Origin: Blastopirellula sp. J2-11
Lineage (GTDB): Bacteria > Planctomycetota > Planctomycetia > Pirellulales > Pirellulaceae
Direction: 5' to 3'
NCBI RefSeq assembly: GCF_024584705.1
Contig: NZ_CP097384.1
Location: forward strand, 4,774,001-4,838,000
DNA length: 64,000 nt
Position 1 is the first letter of the stretch. Each line of letters starts with the position of its first letter. A program made the position numbers and the translations under genes. This document shows positions 45,177 through 53,344 of the stretch, piece by piece. The notes beneath the pieces were generated by a model. The model did no database searches. It was not told where the DNA came from and was given only the letters and a program-made list of their open reading frames with translations.

Positions 45177-45204
45177 GCGTTATTTGCTCAGGGACAAGCG
45201 ACGA

Positions 45205-46833
45205 TTATTTCGCCGCGGTTGACTGGGCGCTGGCCCGCGCCGGCAACTTGCCCCGTTGCTCGTCTTTGTAAAGTTTGTACTCAATCGCATCGACCAGCGC
45301 GTTCCAGCTGGCCTGGATGATATTCTCGCTTACGCCGATCGTGCCCCAAACGTCGTTCTCGTCGGCGCTTTCGATCGTCACGCGAATCCGCGCGGCGGTG
45401 CCGGCCTCTTGATTGACGACACGCACCTTGTAGTCGACCAGATGCATTTCTTCGAGCGTCGGAAAGCAACCGTTCAGCGACTTTCGCAGCGCCACATCGA
45501 GCGCCTGCACCGGGCCATCTCCTTCGCCCACTTCGTACCGAATCTCGCCGTCGACCGAAACTTTGACGGTCGCTTCGGTCACCAGGTCGACCATCTGATG
45601 CTCGACTAGATCTTCCACTTCGACGTGATATTTGAGGATCTCAAAGTGAGGCAGGAAGACGCCGGCGACCCGTTTGACCAATAGATCAAACGACGCTTCG
45701 GCCGCTTCAAACTGAAAGCCTTGGTTCTCTTTGGCGACGACTTCGGCCAGGATTTTATCCATCAACTCGCGATCGTCCTGCAGATTGTGCTTGGTCGTCA
45801 ACGCGACGATGTTGGATCGGCCTGACAATTCGCTCACCAACACGCGACGTTCGTTGCCGACGCTCTGCGGATCGATATGCTCGTAACTAGACGCGGCGCG
45901 ATTGATCGCGTGGACATGCATGCCCCCCTTATGAGCGAATGCGCTTTGTCCGACGAATGGTTGATTGTTGCGACGGTTGACGTTGGCTGTGTCATAGACG
46001 AAACGGGATAGTTCGGTCAGATGCTGATAACCGGCGCCGCCGATCACTTCGTACCCTTTCCGCTTCAAGCCGAGATTGGCGATCACCGAAACCAAGTCGG
46101 CGTTGCCGCACCGTTCGCCAAAACCGTTGATGGTCCCTTGCACTTGAACGGCGCCGGCGTCGACCGCGGCCAGACTGTTGGCGACCGCCAAGTCGCCATC
46201 GTTGTGGGTATGAATGCCGACCGGCACATGGAACTCGGCCAGCGCTGCAATTGCTTTGCTTGCATACTCGGCGATCTCTTCCGGCAAACTGCCGCCGTTG
46301 GTGTCGCACATCACCACCATGCGGGCTCCCGCCTTCGCGGCGGCTCGAATCGTCTCGGCGGCGTACTCGGGATTCGCTTTCCAGCCGTCAAAGAAATGCT
46401 CGGCGTCGTAGATCACCTCACAACCTTCGCTGACGATATAGGCGACCGAGTCGGCGATCATCGCCAGATTCTCTTCCAGCGTCACGCGCAACACATCGGT
46501 CACATGAAAGTCATGCGTCTTGCCGACGATCGTCACCACCGGCGCACCGGAGTTGACCAGCGCCTGCATGCCGGGATCATCGGCGGCGTTAATCCCTTTG
46601 CGGCGCGTCATGCCGAAGGCGCAGACCTTGGCATGCTTCAGCTGCAAATCTTGGACGCGGCGGAAGTACTCGGCGTCTTTTTCATTCGACAGCGGGTATC
46701 CTCCCTCGATGAAATCGACGCCGATCTCGTCCAGACGCTGCGTAATCGACAGCTTGTCCTGCAAAGAAAAGCTGACGCCTTCTCCTTGGGCGCCATCGCG
46801 AAGCGTCGTGTCGTAGATCTCGATTTTTCTCAT
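45205..46833 (-). CDS. cimA: Citramalate synthase (isoleucine pathway entry)
   Basis: 542 residues from ATG 46833 (AGGGAC about nine bases upstream). HMGL-like TIM barrel: KIEIYDTTLRDGAQGEGVSF, GVDFIEGGYPLSN, MVVMCDTNGGSLPEEI, VGIHTHNDGDLAVANSLAAVDAGAVQVQGTINGFGERCGNADL. The C-terminal LeuA-type regulatory domain includes VRVVNQEAGTAARIRVTIES. The specific length and GEGVSFS motif indicate CimA rather than LeuA: acetyl-CoA plus pyruvate gives citramalate, feeding 2-oxobutyrate and isoleucine. It is first in the cimA-valS operon and lies behind an attenuator. Confidence 0.93.
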   Translation of the reverse strand: MRKIEIYDTTLRDGAQGEGVSFSLQDKLSITQRLDEIGVDFIEGGYPLSNEKDAEYFRRVQDLQLKHAKVCAFGMTRRKGINAADDPGMQALVNSGAPVVTIVGKTHDFHVTDVLRVTLEENLAMIADSVAYIVSEGCEVIYDAEHFFDGWKANPEYAAETIRAAAKAGARMVVMCDTNGGSLPEEIAEYASKAIAALAEFHVPVGIHTHNDGDLAVANSLAAVDAGAVQVQGTINGFGERCGNADLVSVIANLGLKRKGYEVIGGAGYQHLTELSRFVYDTANVNRRNNQPFVGQSAFAHKGGMHVHAINRAASSYEHIDPQSVGNERRVLVSELSGRSNIVALTTKHNLQDDRELMDKILAEVVAKENQGFQFEAAEASFDLLVKRVAGVFLPHFEILKYHVEVEDLVEHQMVDLVTEATVKVSVDGEIRYEVGEGDGPVQALDVALRKSLNGCFPTLEEMHLVDYKVRVVNQEAGTAARIRVTIESADENDVWGTIGVSENIIQASWNALVDAIEYKLYKDEQRGKLPARASAQSTAAK

Positions 46834-46898
46834 GAAGAAAGTCCCTGCTGGCGGGGCAGGCCGCTTGGGTTTCTGCGTTTGGCAATGAAAACAAAAAA

Positions 46899-46928
46899 AG
46901 CTCTGAAACCGCAAAGGGCTTCAGAGCT
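46899..46928 (-). terminator. Attenuator terminator ahead of cimA
   Basis: On the minus strand AGCTCTGAA and TTCAGAGCT form a nine-base-pair stem (46928-46920 with 46907-46899) with an 11-12-base loop, followed by seven T residues and GTTTTC. Only 57-60 bases separate the T-run from the cimA ATG, so transcription ending here would prevent cimA-valS expression. This is an intrinsic terminator in a leader, not an end-of-gene terminator. Confidence 0.85.
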
Positions 46929-46974
46929 GTTGGATTCCGGTGATTCGCCGTTCCTCTAGCCAAGCCCACAGCGG
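46909..46974 (-). promoter_or_regulatory. Candidate antiterminator pairing
   Basis: In the leader RNA, CCGC...GGGCUU (46974-46962, overlapping the last leader-peptide codons) is complementary to AAGCCC...GCGG (46921-46909, the apical part of the terminator): ten base pairs around a three-by-three internal loop. A ribosome stalled at the Ile/Val codons would leave the first segment free; one reaching the stop codon would cover it. Pairing is by inspection only. Confidence 0.5.
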
Positions 46975-47045
46975 CCCGGTACTACGATGCGTACGATCGT
47001 AATCGGTCCCTTCTGCGAGCCTACGTTGATCAGCGTGTTGGGCAT
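46956..47045 (-). CDS. Ile/Val leader peptide of the cimA-valS attenuator
   Basis: 29 codons, ATG 47045 to TAG 46956, with a good ribosome-binding sequence (GGGTGCAGGGAA directly upstream). The peptide begins MPNTLINVG and carries the control run ITIVRIVVP at residues 15-23. All four valine codons (positions 8, 18, 21, 22) are GTA, a codon used sparingly by neighbouring genes. Such short Ile/Val-rich peptides upstream of a terminator are the hallmark of ilv-type transcription attenuation. Too short for standard gene prediction. Confidence 0.8.
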   Translation of the reverse strand: MPNTLINVGSQKGPITIVRIVVPGRCGLG

Positions 47046-47103
47046 TTCCCTGCACCCTTTTCAGGCTAGTGGCCGGTTTCTGCAACCTGCGTGTGAAGAC
47101 GTA

Positions 47104-47132
47104 AGTCTAAAATTACCAGTATTCTATGTCAA
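47104..47132 (-). promoter_or_regulatory. Sigma70 promoter of the cimA-valS leader
   Basis: On the minus strand: TTGACA (47132-47127), 17-base spacer, TAGACT (47109-47104). A perfect -35 and a four-of-six -10 at ideal spacing. The predicted start is near 47097, about 50 bases before the leader-peptide ATG and about 265 before cimA. Confidence 0.75.
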
Positions 47133-47713
47133 CCAGACGCACCCGCCGGTTGAGCGGTTCGGGGTCTGATTCAACCTCTACCTACATCGACCCGTCAGCG
47201 GTGCAGATGAACGATGGGGCAAAAACTTCGCATTTTGCCAATCCTACGGAGAAAACCGGAGCAACATGGTCCTGTGGATGTCATGTAAAGAAGAATTGCA
47301 TAAGCGATCGTCAACTTGGGCAATCCGCTGGACACGCAGTAATTAGCTCCACTGGGGGAGGGAATTACTGCATTACACACACGGATTCCCGAAGAGTGAA
47401 TCTGGCAAGAACAATAATCGGGCATTCTTCTTGAGTTCCAACTTGAATTCCGCTAAAAAGACTGGGCTATCTCGAAGGAGCATCATCCCCCTGTTACACA
47501 ACCTTTAGGGGGGCGAAATCTTTTCTGCTAGTAGGTATTTCATTCACTTGGTAAGCATTGAATTACCGCGATTTCATCGAATTTGGCGATCGGGTTCCCT
47601 CTCCTTCGCCGATTTGATAGTTAGCTTATCGAGTTTAATCCTTTTCGCATTTTCCCCACGTCTTTTTCTAGACGTGCGGTAGTATCTTCATCTCTTCTTA
47701 TCGAGGCACCCTT
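47133..47713. other. Intergenic region between cimA promoter and DUF1559 gene
   Basis: About 580 bases without a supportable gene. It contains a compact hairpin at 47336-47371 (GCAGTAATT / AATTACTGC outer stem, CTCC/GGAG inner) and a small one near 47657-47676 (CACGTCT / AGACGTG). The ORFs present are short, cysteine-rich on one strand and without ribosome-binding sites. Confidence 0.45.
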
Positions 47714-48592
47714 ATGTCCGGATATTTCCGTAGACAGAGCGGCTTTACTTTGGTCGAGCTGCTGGTCGTCATCGCTATCATCGGCGTGTTGATCGCCCTA
47801 TTGTTGCCTGCGGTGCAACAAGCGCGTGAAGCGGCTCGCCGTATGGCTTGCTCGAACAATTTAAAACAGCTTGGCCTGGCGCTGCACAACTATCACGATA
47901 CGCACCGCAACTTCCCGCTGGGCTGCCAAGGAAACTCGGAACGGACAGGCCTGCACGTGGCGTTACTGCCGTTCATTGAGCAGAACAACCTCTATGACCA
48001 GATGGATACGAAGATCAACTACGGCTCGGGAGTGAACGCGGTCGCCTTAAGAACGCGGATCGATGGATATCTCTGTCCGAGCGGTAATGAGCCGATGGGC
48101 GACGACAACGACGAGTATTTCACCACGCATTATTACGGCGTGTTGGGAGCGAAGGGGACCAATCCATCGACCGGCAATTCCTATGAATTTGACGCCGGCT
48201 CCGACACCGCCTACGGCGGCTTCTCTAAAGTAGGAATTTTTTACCAAGGCGAATCCCGCGGCATGCACGACATCCTTGACGGCACCAGCAATACGTTGGC
48301 TTTCGGCGAAATCTCGTGGAGCGATCGCAACGGCAAGGAAACGCGCTATCGCCCCTGGTCGCGCGGCGGACGCGTCGGTTATTTCTCGGTGGGGGCCAAA
48401 AATGTAAACGATGCGATTAACTCGGACCAAACAGGCCGCTTTAACGACATGTCTTTCGGCAGCAGTCACCCCGGCGGAGCGATGTTCACCTTGGGAGACG
48501 CGTCAGTTCGTTTCCTGGCGGAAACAATCGATCACGACACCTATCTGGCGGCGGCCAGTTGCAAAGGGGGCGAATCGCTGCCGCTCGACTAA
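47714..48592 (+). CDS. DUF1559 prepilin-like protein (copy 3)
   Basis: 292 residues; ATG 47714 with GAGG seven bases upstream. Prepilin N-terminus QSGFTLVELLVVIAIIGVLI, then LLPAVQQAREAARRMACSNNLKQLGLALHNYHDTHRNFPLG, a mid-region LDGTSNTLAFGEI and C-terminal SSHPGGAMFTLGDASVRFLAETID. Predicted pseudopilin-like secreted protein. Its lipoprotein partner follows 51 bases downstream on the same strand, ending in a strong terminator. Confidence 0.92.
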   Translation: MSGYFRRQSGFTLVELLVVIAIIGVLIALLLPAVQQAREAARRMACSNNLKQLGLALHNYHDTHRNFPLGCQGNSERTGLHVALLPFIEQNNLYDQMDTKINYGSGVNAVALRTRIDGYLCPSGNEPMGDDNDEYFTTHYYGVLGAKGTNPSTGNSYEFDAGSDTAYGGFSKVGIFYQGESRGMHDILDGTSNTLAFGEISWSDRNGKETRYRPWSRGGRVGYFSVGAKNVNDAINSDQTGRFNDMSFGSSHPGGAMFTLGDASVRFLAETIDHDTYLAAASCKGGESLPLD

Positions 48593-48643
48593 TCCAGTCG
48601 TTTGTGATCGTAGCAACTCCTCACTTTTTCATTGGGTCTGGTT

Positions 48644-49045
48644 ATGAAGTTTATTAGTTACGCGATCGGCGCCATCATGGCGATTACGCTGATGACGGCT
48701 TGGGGTTGCGGCGCCGCGAATTCGACTGGATTTTCCGTCTCGGGCGTCGTGACGTTTAAAGGAGCGCCGGTGCCGCGCGGCACCGTGACGTTCAGCCCTG
48801 ACTCGACGCAAGGGAACTCTGGTCCAGCCGTAACCACCGACATCATCGACGGCAAGTTCGACACGACCGGCGAGCGATTCGGCATGAAAGAAGGCGCTTA
48901 CCGAGTGCAGATCTACGGCTATGACGGCAACGCCAAGCCCGAAATGGAAATCCCTTTGGGACGAACGTTGTTCAACGCGTACCGTACCGAAACGAGCATC
49001 ACGCAGCAAAACGCCGGCGAATTGGCGTTTAGCGTCTCGAAGTAA
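48644..49045 (+). CDS. Carboxypeptidase-regulatory-like lipoprotein (DUF1559 partner 3)
   Basis: 133 residues from ATG 48644. Signal MKFISYAIGAIMAITLMTAWGC with lipobox Cys. Mature part FSVSGVVTFKGAPVPRGTVTFSPDS, then IIDGKFDTTGERFGMKEGAYRVQIYGYDG. Same architecture as the lipoproteins at 22104 and 24816. Function unknown; consistently paired with a DUF1559 gene. Confidence 0.87.
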   Translation: MKFISYAIGAIMAITLMTAWGCGAANSTGFSVSGVVTFKGAPVPRGTVTFSPDSTQGNSGPAVTTDIIDGKFDTTGERFGMKEGAYRVQIYGYDGNAKPEMEIPLGRTLFNAYRTETSITQQNAGELAFSVSK

Positions 49046-49070
49046 AGCCAACCTCAGACAAATCCAGCGA

Positions 49071-49099
49071 AGGACGCTCATTGCGAGCGTCCTTTTTTT
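49071..49099 (+). terminator. Intrinsic terminator after lipoprotein gene
   Basis: AGGACGCTC / GAGCGTCCT stem with an ATTGC loop, followed by seven T residues. It ends the DUF1559-lipoprotein transcript just before the convergent ftsK 3' end. Confidence 0.9.
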
Positions 49100-49123
49100 G
49101 GGCAATGTCAAAAGAGGCCCGAA

Positions 49124-51967
49124 TTACGCCCTCTTCTGACGATCCTCTGCCTCCGGCTCGTCATCCTCTTCTTCGTACTCGTCCTCCTCGTATTCTTCCT
49201 CTTCATACTCCTCTTCGTCGCCGTTGGCTTCCTCTTCTTCATACTCGGCGTCTTCTTCTTCGTACTCCTCGTCTTCCGCTTCTTCTTCGTCGAACAGTTC
49301 CGCATCTTCTTCTTCGTATTCCTCTTCCTCTTCTTCCTCGACATCTGGGACCGGTACGACCTTGTTGGATCGCTTCGACTTCGGCTCCGCTTTCTTCTTT
49401 GGCGCGGCTTCGACGACGTCTTCTTCGATCTCGATCTTGGGGCTGGGGCTTTCGCCTGACTTCATCTGCTCCCACTCGATCGCGGTGATCGTCACTTCGC
49501 GAGCTTGTGAACCGTTGTAAGGTCCGACGATGCCATCTTCTGCCATGAAATCGATCAGTCGCGCGCCGCGACCATATCCAACTCCCAGCGCGCGCTGCAG
49601 CAACGACACGCTGCCGCGCTGTTCGGCCACGATTACATCGACTGCTTGCTCGTACAGTTCGTCCCGTTTCTTCATCTTGCTCGGGTCGGCGACGGCGCCA
49701 TCTTCGACCTTTAGTTGCACCAACTCTTTGACGAAATCTTGCTCGCCGGTGCTGACAAAATCGACAACGCTATTGATTTCTTCGTCGGATAGATACGTTC
49801 CCTGACCGCGAAGCAGCGAGCTGGTGCCTGGCCAGAGGAAGAGCATATCGCCGTTGCCGAGCAACTTGTCGGCGCCCATTTCGTCGAGCACCACCCGGCT
49901 GTCAGTACGGCTGGCGACCTGGAACGCCAAGCGGGCCGGCAAGTTGGACTTGATCAAACCGGTGATGACGTCGACCGTCGGTTTTTGCGTTGCGAGGATC
50001 AAGTGGATACCGACCGCTCGGCTCTTCTGCGCAAGACGGATGATATGCTGCTCGACCTCTTTACCGGCGGTCATCATCAAGTCGGCGATTTCGTCGGCGA
50101 CGATCACGATGTACGGCAAGTTGGTCGGCACGCTCTTCCGATCTTCCTCGTCGCCGACTTCCAGACGTTCGTAAATCTCTTCGGCGCTCAACTGGTTGAA
50201 GACCGCCAGGTGCCGCACGCCAACCTTGGCCAGCAGCTGATAGCGTTCTTCCATCTTCTCGACAGCCCAAGCCAAGATCGCCTCGGCCTTTTTCATGTCG
50301 GTTACGACCGGGTGCATCAAGTGGGGGAGCGTTTTGTAGCAACTTAGTTCGACCATCTTCGGGTCGATCATCAACATGCGAACTTCGTCTGGACGCCGCG
50401 TCATCAGGATCGAAGAGATCAGCGCGTTCAAACAGACCGACTTACCGGTACCGGTTCGGCCCGCAATCAACAAGTGAGGCATCGACGCCAGATCAACGAC
50501 CAACGGATTGCCCGAGACGTCTTTGCCCAGGAAGATCGGGATCTTCATCTTACTCGAGCGACCAAGCCCCTCTTCCATCACCTCACGCAGACGGACCATC
50601 TGGCGTTCTTCGTTTGGCACTTCGATGCCGACCGTGTTTTTACCGGGGATCGGCGCAACGATGCGGACGCTCGGCACCCGCAGCGCGATCGCCAGGTCAT
50701 CGGCCAGACCAGTGATTTTGGAAAGGCGCAGTCCTGCTTCCAGTTCGACTTCGTACTGGGCGATAACCGGGCCGGTTTCGATCTCGACCACTTTGACGTT
50801 GAAGCCGAAATTGGCGAACGTTTTTTCGAGGATCTTCGCCTTCTGGCGGACTTCTTTCTCCTGAGCTTCGTACGAAAACTCTTCGTTCTCGATCAGCAGA
50901 TCGATCGGCGGCAGTTCGTAATGCTCGTGCTTCGGCCCATCGTCGGCGGCGGCGTTCAATTGACTGATCACCGCGGCGCGATCGTCTTCTTTCGCCTTCT
51001 TCTTCGACTTGGTGTTCTTCACCGCCAGCGGGTCGTCTTCTTTGGCAACTTTATCCGCCAACGTTTTGACGGGGATCACTTCTTCCAGCGCTTCCTCGTC
51101 TTCTTCTTCCTCTTCCCACTCTGACTCTTCGTCTTCGGCGCCATCCTCTTCCGCTTCTTCTTCCCATTCTTCGCCGTCGGCTTCTTCTTCGTCGTACTCG
51201 GCCTCATCCTCGTCGCCGCCTTCCACCTGGCGACCGCCGATGCGGATCGTCATCCCCTCGGTGATTTCCTCCTCGGCATCTTCGAGATCGGTAGCGGCGT
51301 CTTCGTTCTCTTTGCCAGCGGCCGGCAGCAGGTCCCCCTTCTTGCCAATCCGCTTGGCGACGATTTCTTTCCCCAGAACGGCGGTCTCAATTCCCTTGAC
51401 GCCAACGACCATCGCCAATCGCAATAGTTCATAGTCGGTACAGAGGAAGAGTCCGACCGCCGTGACGGTCAGCGCCAACAATGTTCCGCCGACGGCTGCG
51501 AAATGCTGATGCAACAGGGTCGAGCCCAGCATGCCGAGTCCGCCGCCGGCGCCGGCCAAAGGCCCGGTTCCCATCATCGGAGCATACATCGACGCCAGCG
51601 CCGTCAGACCCGTCAGCGAAGCGAGCCAGCCGAACATCCGTAGCGCCGGCGCCGAGACTTCCCAGCGCTTTAGCAAGATGAAATCTAGCGCCGCGAGCGA
51701 GAACAACAGGTAATAGGCGCCCAGTCCCCCTAAGCGAGAATAGAGCAAATCGGCCGCTAGCGCTCCCATGCCGCCGCAGATATTGTGAGCGCGTTCGGCC
51801 GGCGGGTAGACCACCACATCGGGCTGATAAAGCTCGCTGATCGGTGAGGGGAGCGCAGGGATCGGGTCGGCCGCGTTGTAGCTGACAAGCGACAACAGAA
51901 GAAACAACACCGCCGCCGCCAAACCGATTGCGATCAGGTCGCGATGTAGGCTGCGATTTTCGAACAT
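49124..51967 (-). CDS. ftsK: FtsK/SpoIIIE DNA translocase with acidic linker and tail
   Basis: 947 residues from ATG 51967 (GGAG 12 bases upstream); ATG 52075 is possible but has no ribosome-binding site. Four to five N-terminal membrane segments, then a Glu/Asp-rich linker (coded at about 51060-51300), then the motor: Walker A IAGRTGTGKSVCLNALISS, Walker B YIVIVADEIADLMM, ATQKPTVDVITGLIKSNLPARLAFQVASRTDSR. The winged-helix gamma domain (RGSVSLLQRALGVGYGRGARLIDFM) is complete. A further tail of about 110 residues ends in roughly 75 almost purely acidic residues. It pumps DNA during chromosome segregation. Confidence 0.94.
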   Translation of the reverse strand: MFENRSLHRDLIAIGLAAAVLFLLLSLVSYNAADPIPALPSPISELYQPDVVVYPPAERAHNICGGMGALAADLLYSRLGGLGAYYLLFSLAALDFILLKRWEVSAPALRMFGWLASLTGLTALASMYAPMMGTGPLAGAGGGLGMLGSTLLHQHFAAVGGTLLALTVTAVGLFLCTDYELLRLAMVVGVKGIETAVLGKEIVAKRIGKKGDLLPAAGKENEDAATDLEDAEEEITEGMTIRIGGRQVEGGDEDEAEYDEEEADGEEWEEEAEEDGAEDEESEWEEEEEDEEALEEVIPVKTLADKVAKEDDPLAVKNTKSKKKAKEDDRAAVISQLNAAADDGPKHEHYELPPIDLLIENEEFSYEAQEKEVRQKAKILEKTFANFGFNVKVVEIETGPVIAQYEVELEAGLRLSKITGLADDLAIALRVPSVRIVAPIPGKNTVGIEVPNEERQMVRLREVMEEGLGRSSKMKIPIFLGKDVSGNPLVVDLASMPHLLIAGRTGTGKSVCLNALISSILMTRRPDEVRMLMIDPKMVELSCYKTLPHLMHPVVTDMKKAEAILAWAVEKMEERYQLLAKVGVRHLAVFNQLSAEEIYERLEVGDEEDRKSVPTNLPYIVIVADEIADLMMTAGKEVEQHIIRLAQKSRAVGIHLILATQKPTVDVITGLIKSNLPARLAFQVASRTDSRVVLDEMGADKLLGNGDMLFLWPGTSSLLRGQGTYLSDEEINSVVDFVSTGEQDFVKELVQLKVEDGAVADPSKMKKRDELYEQAVDVIVAEQRGSVSLLQRALGVGYGRGARLIDFMAEDGIVGPYNGSQAREVTITAIEWEQMKSGESPSPKIEIEEDVVEAAPKKKAEPKSKRSNKVVPVPDVEEEEEEEYEEEDAELFDEEEAEDEEYEEEDAEYEEEEANGDEEEYEEEEYEEDEYEEEDDEPEAEDRQKRA

Positions 51968-52215
51968 GGCGGGCGCCACTCCATTTTGGCCGACGACATG
52001 CCGTGCATGCCGCAAAGTCGCGGGGCGATCCTTGCCCGACAAATCCTGTTGGTCCGTCTCTCTTTCTTTCGGCATTGCTAGCGATGCAAAATCAACGTCA
52101 CCCCGTCGCGCGGCGCCGTTTCGCTGGTGAAAAGAATCGGGCAAGTCGGCAGGATCGGTAAAATCACTAGGAAGCGAAATGACGAATGAAGATGTGCCAA
52201 TGTTCTAGGAATAGC

Positions 52216-52310
52216 ATCAGCCGCTGAGCGTTAGCTCTGGTTTCTAACACAAACTCAATTGCGACAGTCAATCGGCGGAAAAAAAACGCGGCTAACGCCG
52301 TGCGGCTGAT
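52216..52310 (-). repeat. Inverted-repeat element family B, copy 3
   Basis: 95 bases, inverted relative to copies 1 and 2: ATCAGCCGCTGAGCGTTAGC (52216-52235) at the left and GCTAACGCCGTGCGGCTGAT (52291-52310) at the right, with CAATCGGCGG and a run of A between. It lies between ftsK and truB. Confidence 0.85.
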
Positions 52311-52364
52311 TTCGTTTGGGGGAATCGAGCAAGAGAAACGTGTTCGCACAACGCGCAACGAAGA

Positions 52365-53240
52365 CTATTCCAGCGTCAGCGCGAAATTTTTGACCGGTTT
52401 CCAACGTTGGTCTTCGCGGCGAGTCAAGATGGCGATCAGGCGTCCTTGCTGGTCCAGCGCGGCGACTTCGACGGCTGGGCTTTCCATCGACGCACGGATG
52501 CCGCGGGCATAAATCATCTCGTTCACCTCGTCCGCGGTGAGTGTGATTTGCGGCATTTGGGAGACTGCGGATGCGAGGGGAGACAAATTGGCGGCGACGC
52601 TCTCGGTGCTCAGATCATCCAGCGGCAGTGCGTCTTCCAGACGAAAATCGCCGATCGCCGTTCGCTCTAGTCCGGTCATGACGGCGCCGCTGTCGAGGCG
52701 CTCGCCGATATCGCGTCCGAGTGCGCGCATGTAGGCGCCGGCGCCGCATAGGACGTCGATCTCGAACCTTGGATATTCAAAGCTTCGCAGCGTGATTTCG
52801 TAGATGTTGATCTCACGCGGCGCCAGTTCGACCGCTGCGCCTTGTCGAGCCAGTTTGTAGGCGCGCTTCCCATCGACCTTGATCGCCGAAAAGGAGGAAG
52901 GACGCTGCAAAATTTCTCCGACAAACTCCGGCAAGATCGCCGTCAGCTGCGCGGCGGAAATCTGCGGCGCGTCGACGATCTCGGTAACGACCCCTTCTAA
53001 ATCTTCGGTATCGCTCGTTTTCCCTAATTCAAACTGGCCGACATATCGCTTGGGCATTTGCTGCAGATATTCAATCAGCCGCGTGCCGCTGCCGACGCAG
53101 CAAATCAGGACGCCGGTCGCTAAAGGATCGAGCGTGCCGGCATGCCCCACTTTGGCCGGGCGGACGAATCGATTGATCCGATTGACCACGTCGCGCGAGG
53201 TCCACCTGGGCGGTTTGTGAATGTTGAGAATGCCGTGCAT
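52365..53240 (-). CDS. truB: tRNA pseudouridine-55 synthase
   Basis: 291 residues. MHGILNIHKPPRWTSRDVVNRI is the N-terminal KPxG-SS-like motif, and KVGHAGTLDPLATGVLICCVG contains the catalytic Asp (about residue 38). Then YVGQFELGKTSDTEDLEG and RPSSFSAIKVDGKRAYKLAR, and YEITLRSFEYPRFEIDVLCGAGAYMRALGRDIGERL. It isomerises U55 in the tRNA T loop. ATG 53240, divergent from hemL by 104 bases. Confidence 0.96.
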   Translation of the reverse strand: MHGILNIHKPPRWTSRDVVNRINRFVRPAKVGHAGTLDPLATGVLICCVGSGTRLIEYLQQMPKRYVGQFELGKTSDTEDLEGVVTEIVDAPQISAAQLTAILPEFVGEILQRPSSFSAIKVDGKRAYKLARQGAAVELAPREINIYEITLRSFEYPRFEIDVLCGAGAYMRALGRDIGERLDSGAVMTGLERTAIGDFRLEDALPLDDLSTESVAANLSPLASAVSQMPQITLTADEVNEMIYARGIRASMESPAVEVAALDQQGRLIAILTRREDQRWKPVKNFALTLE

Positions 53241-53344
53241 GAGTCGAGAACAGGGGGGAGGCAGTAGCGAAATCAGGCGTTTCGACTATAAAACTAAGAA
53301 GTGTTTCCCTCTCGTAACAGGCCCCCACCGAGAAGTTCCGCTCT

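Noticed and set aside
47126-47434. 102-codon ORF upstream of the DUF1559 gene
   Set aside because: No ribosome-binding site, atypical composition, and it overlaps the cimA promoter; not a supportable gene.
49224-49520. Ser-rich ORF on the plus strand, and Lys/Arg-rich ORF at 49108-49344
   Set aside because: Both are alternative readings of the acidic ftsK tail codons (GAA/GAG-rich).
29047-52310. CRISPR array
   Set aside because: Palindromic repeats are far apart, irregularly spaced and lack spacers or cas genes.
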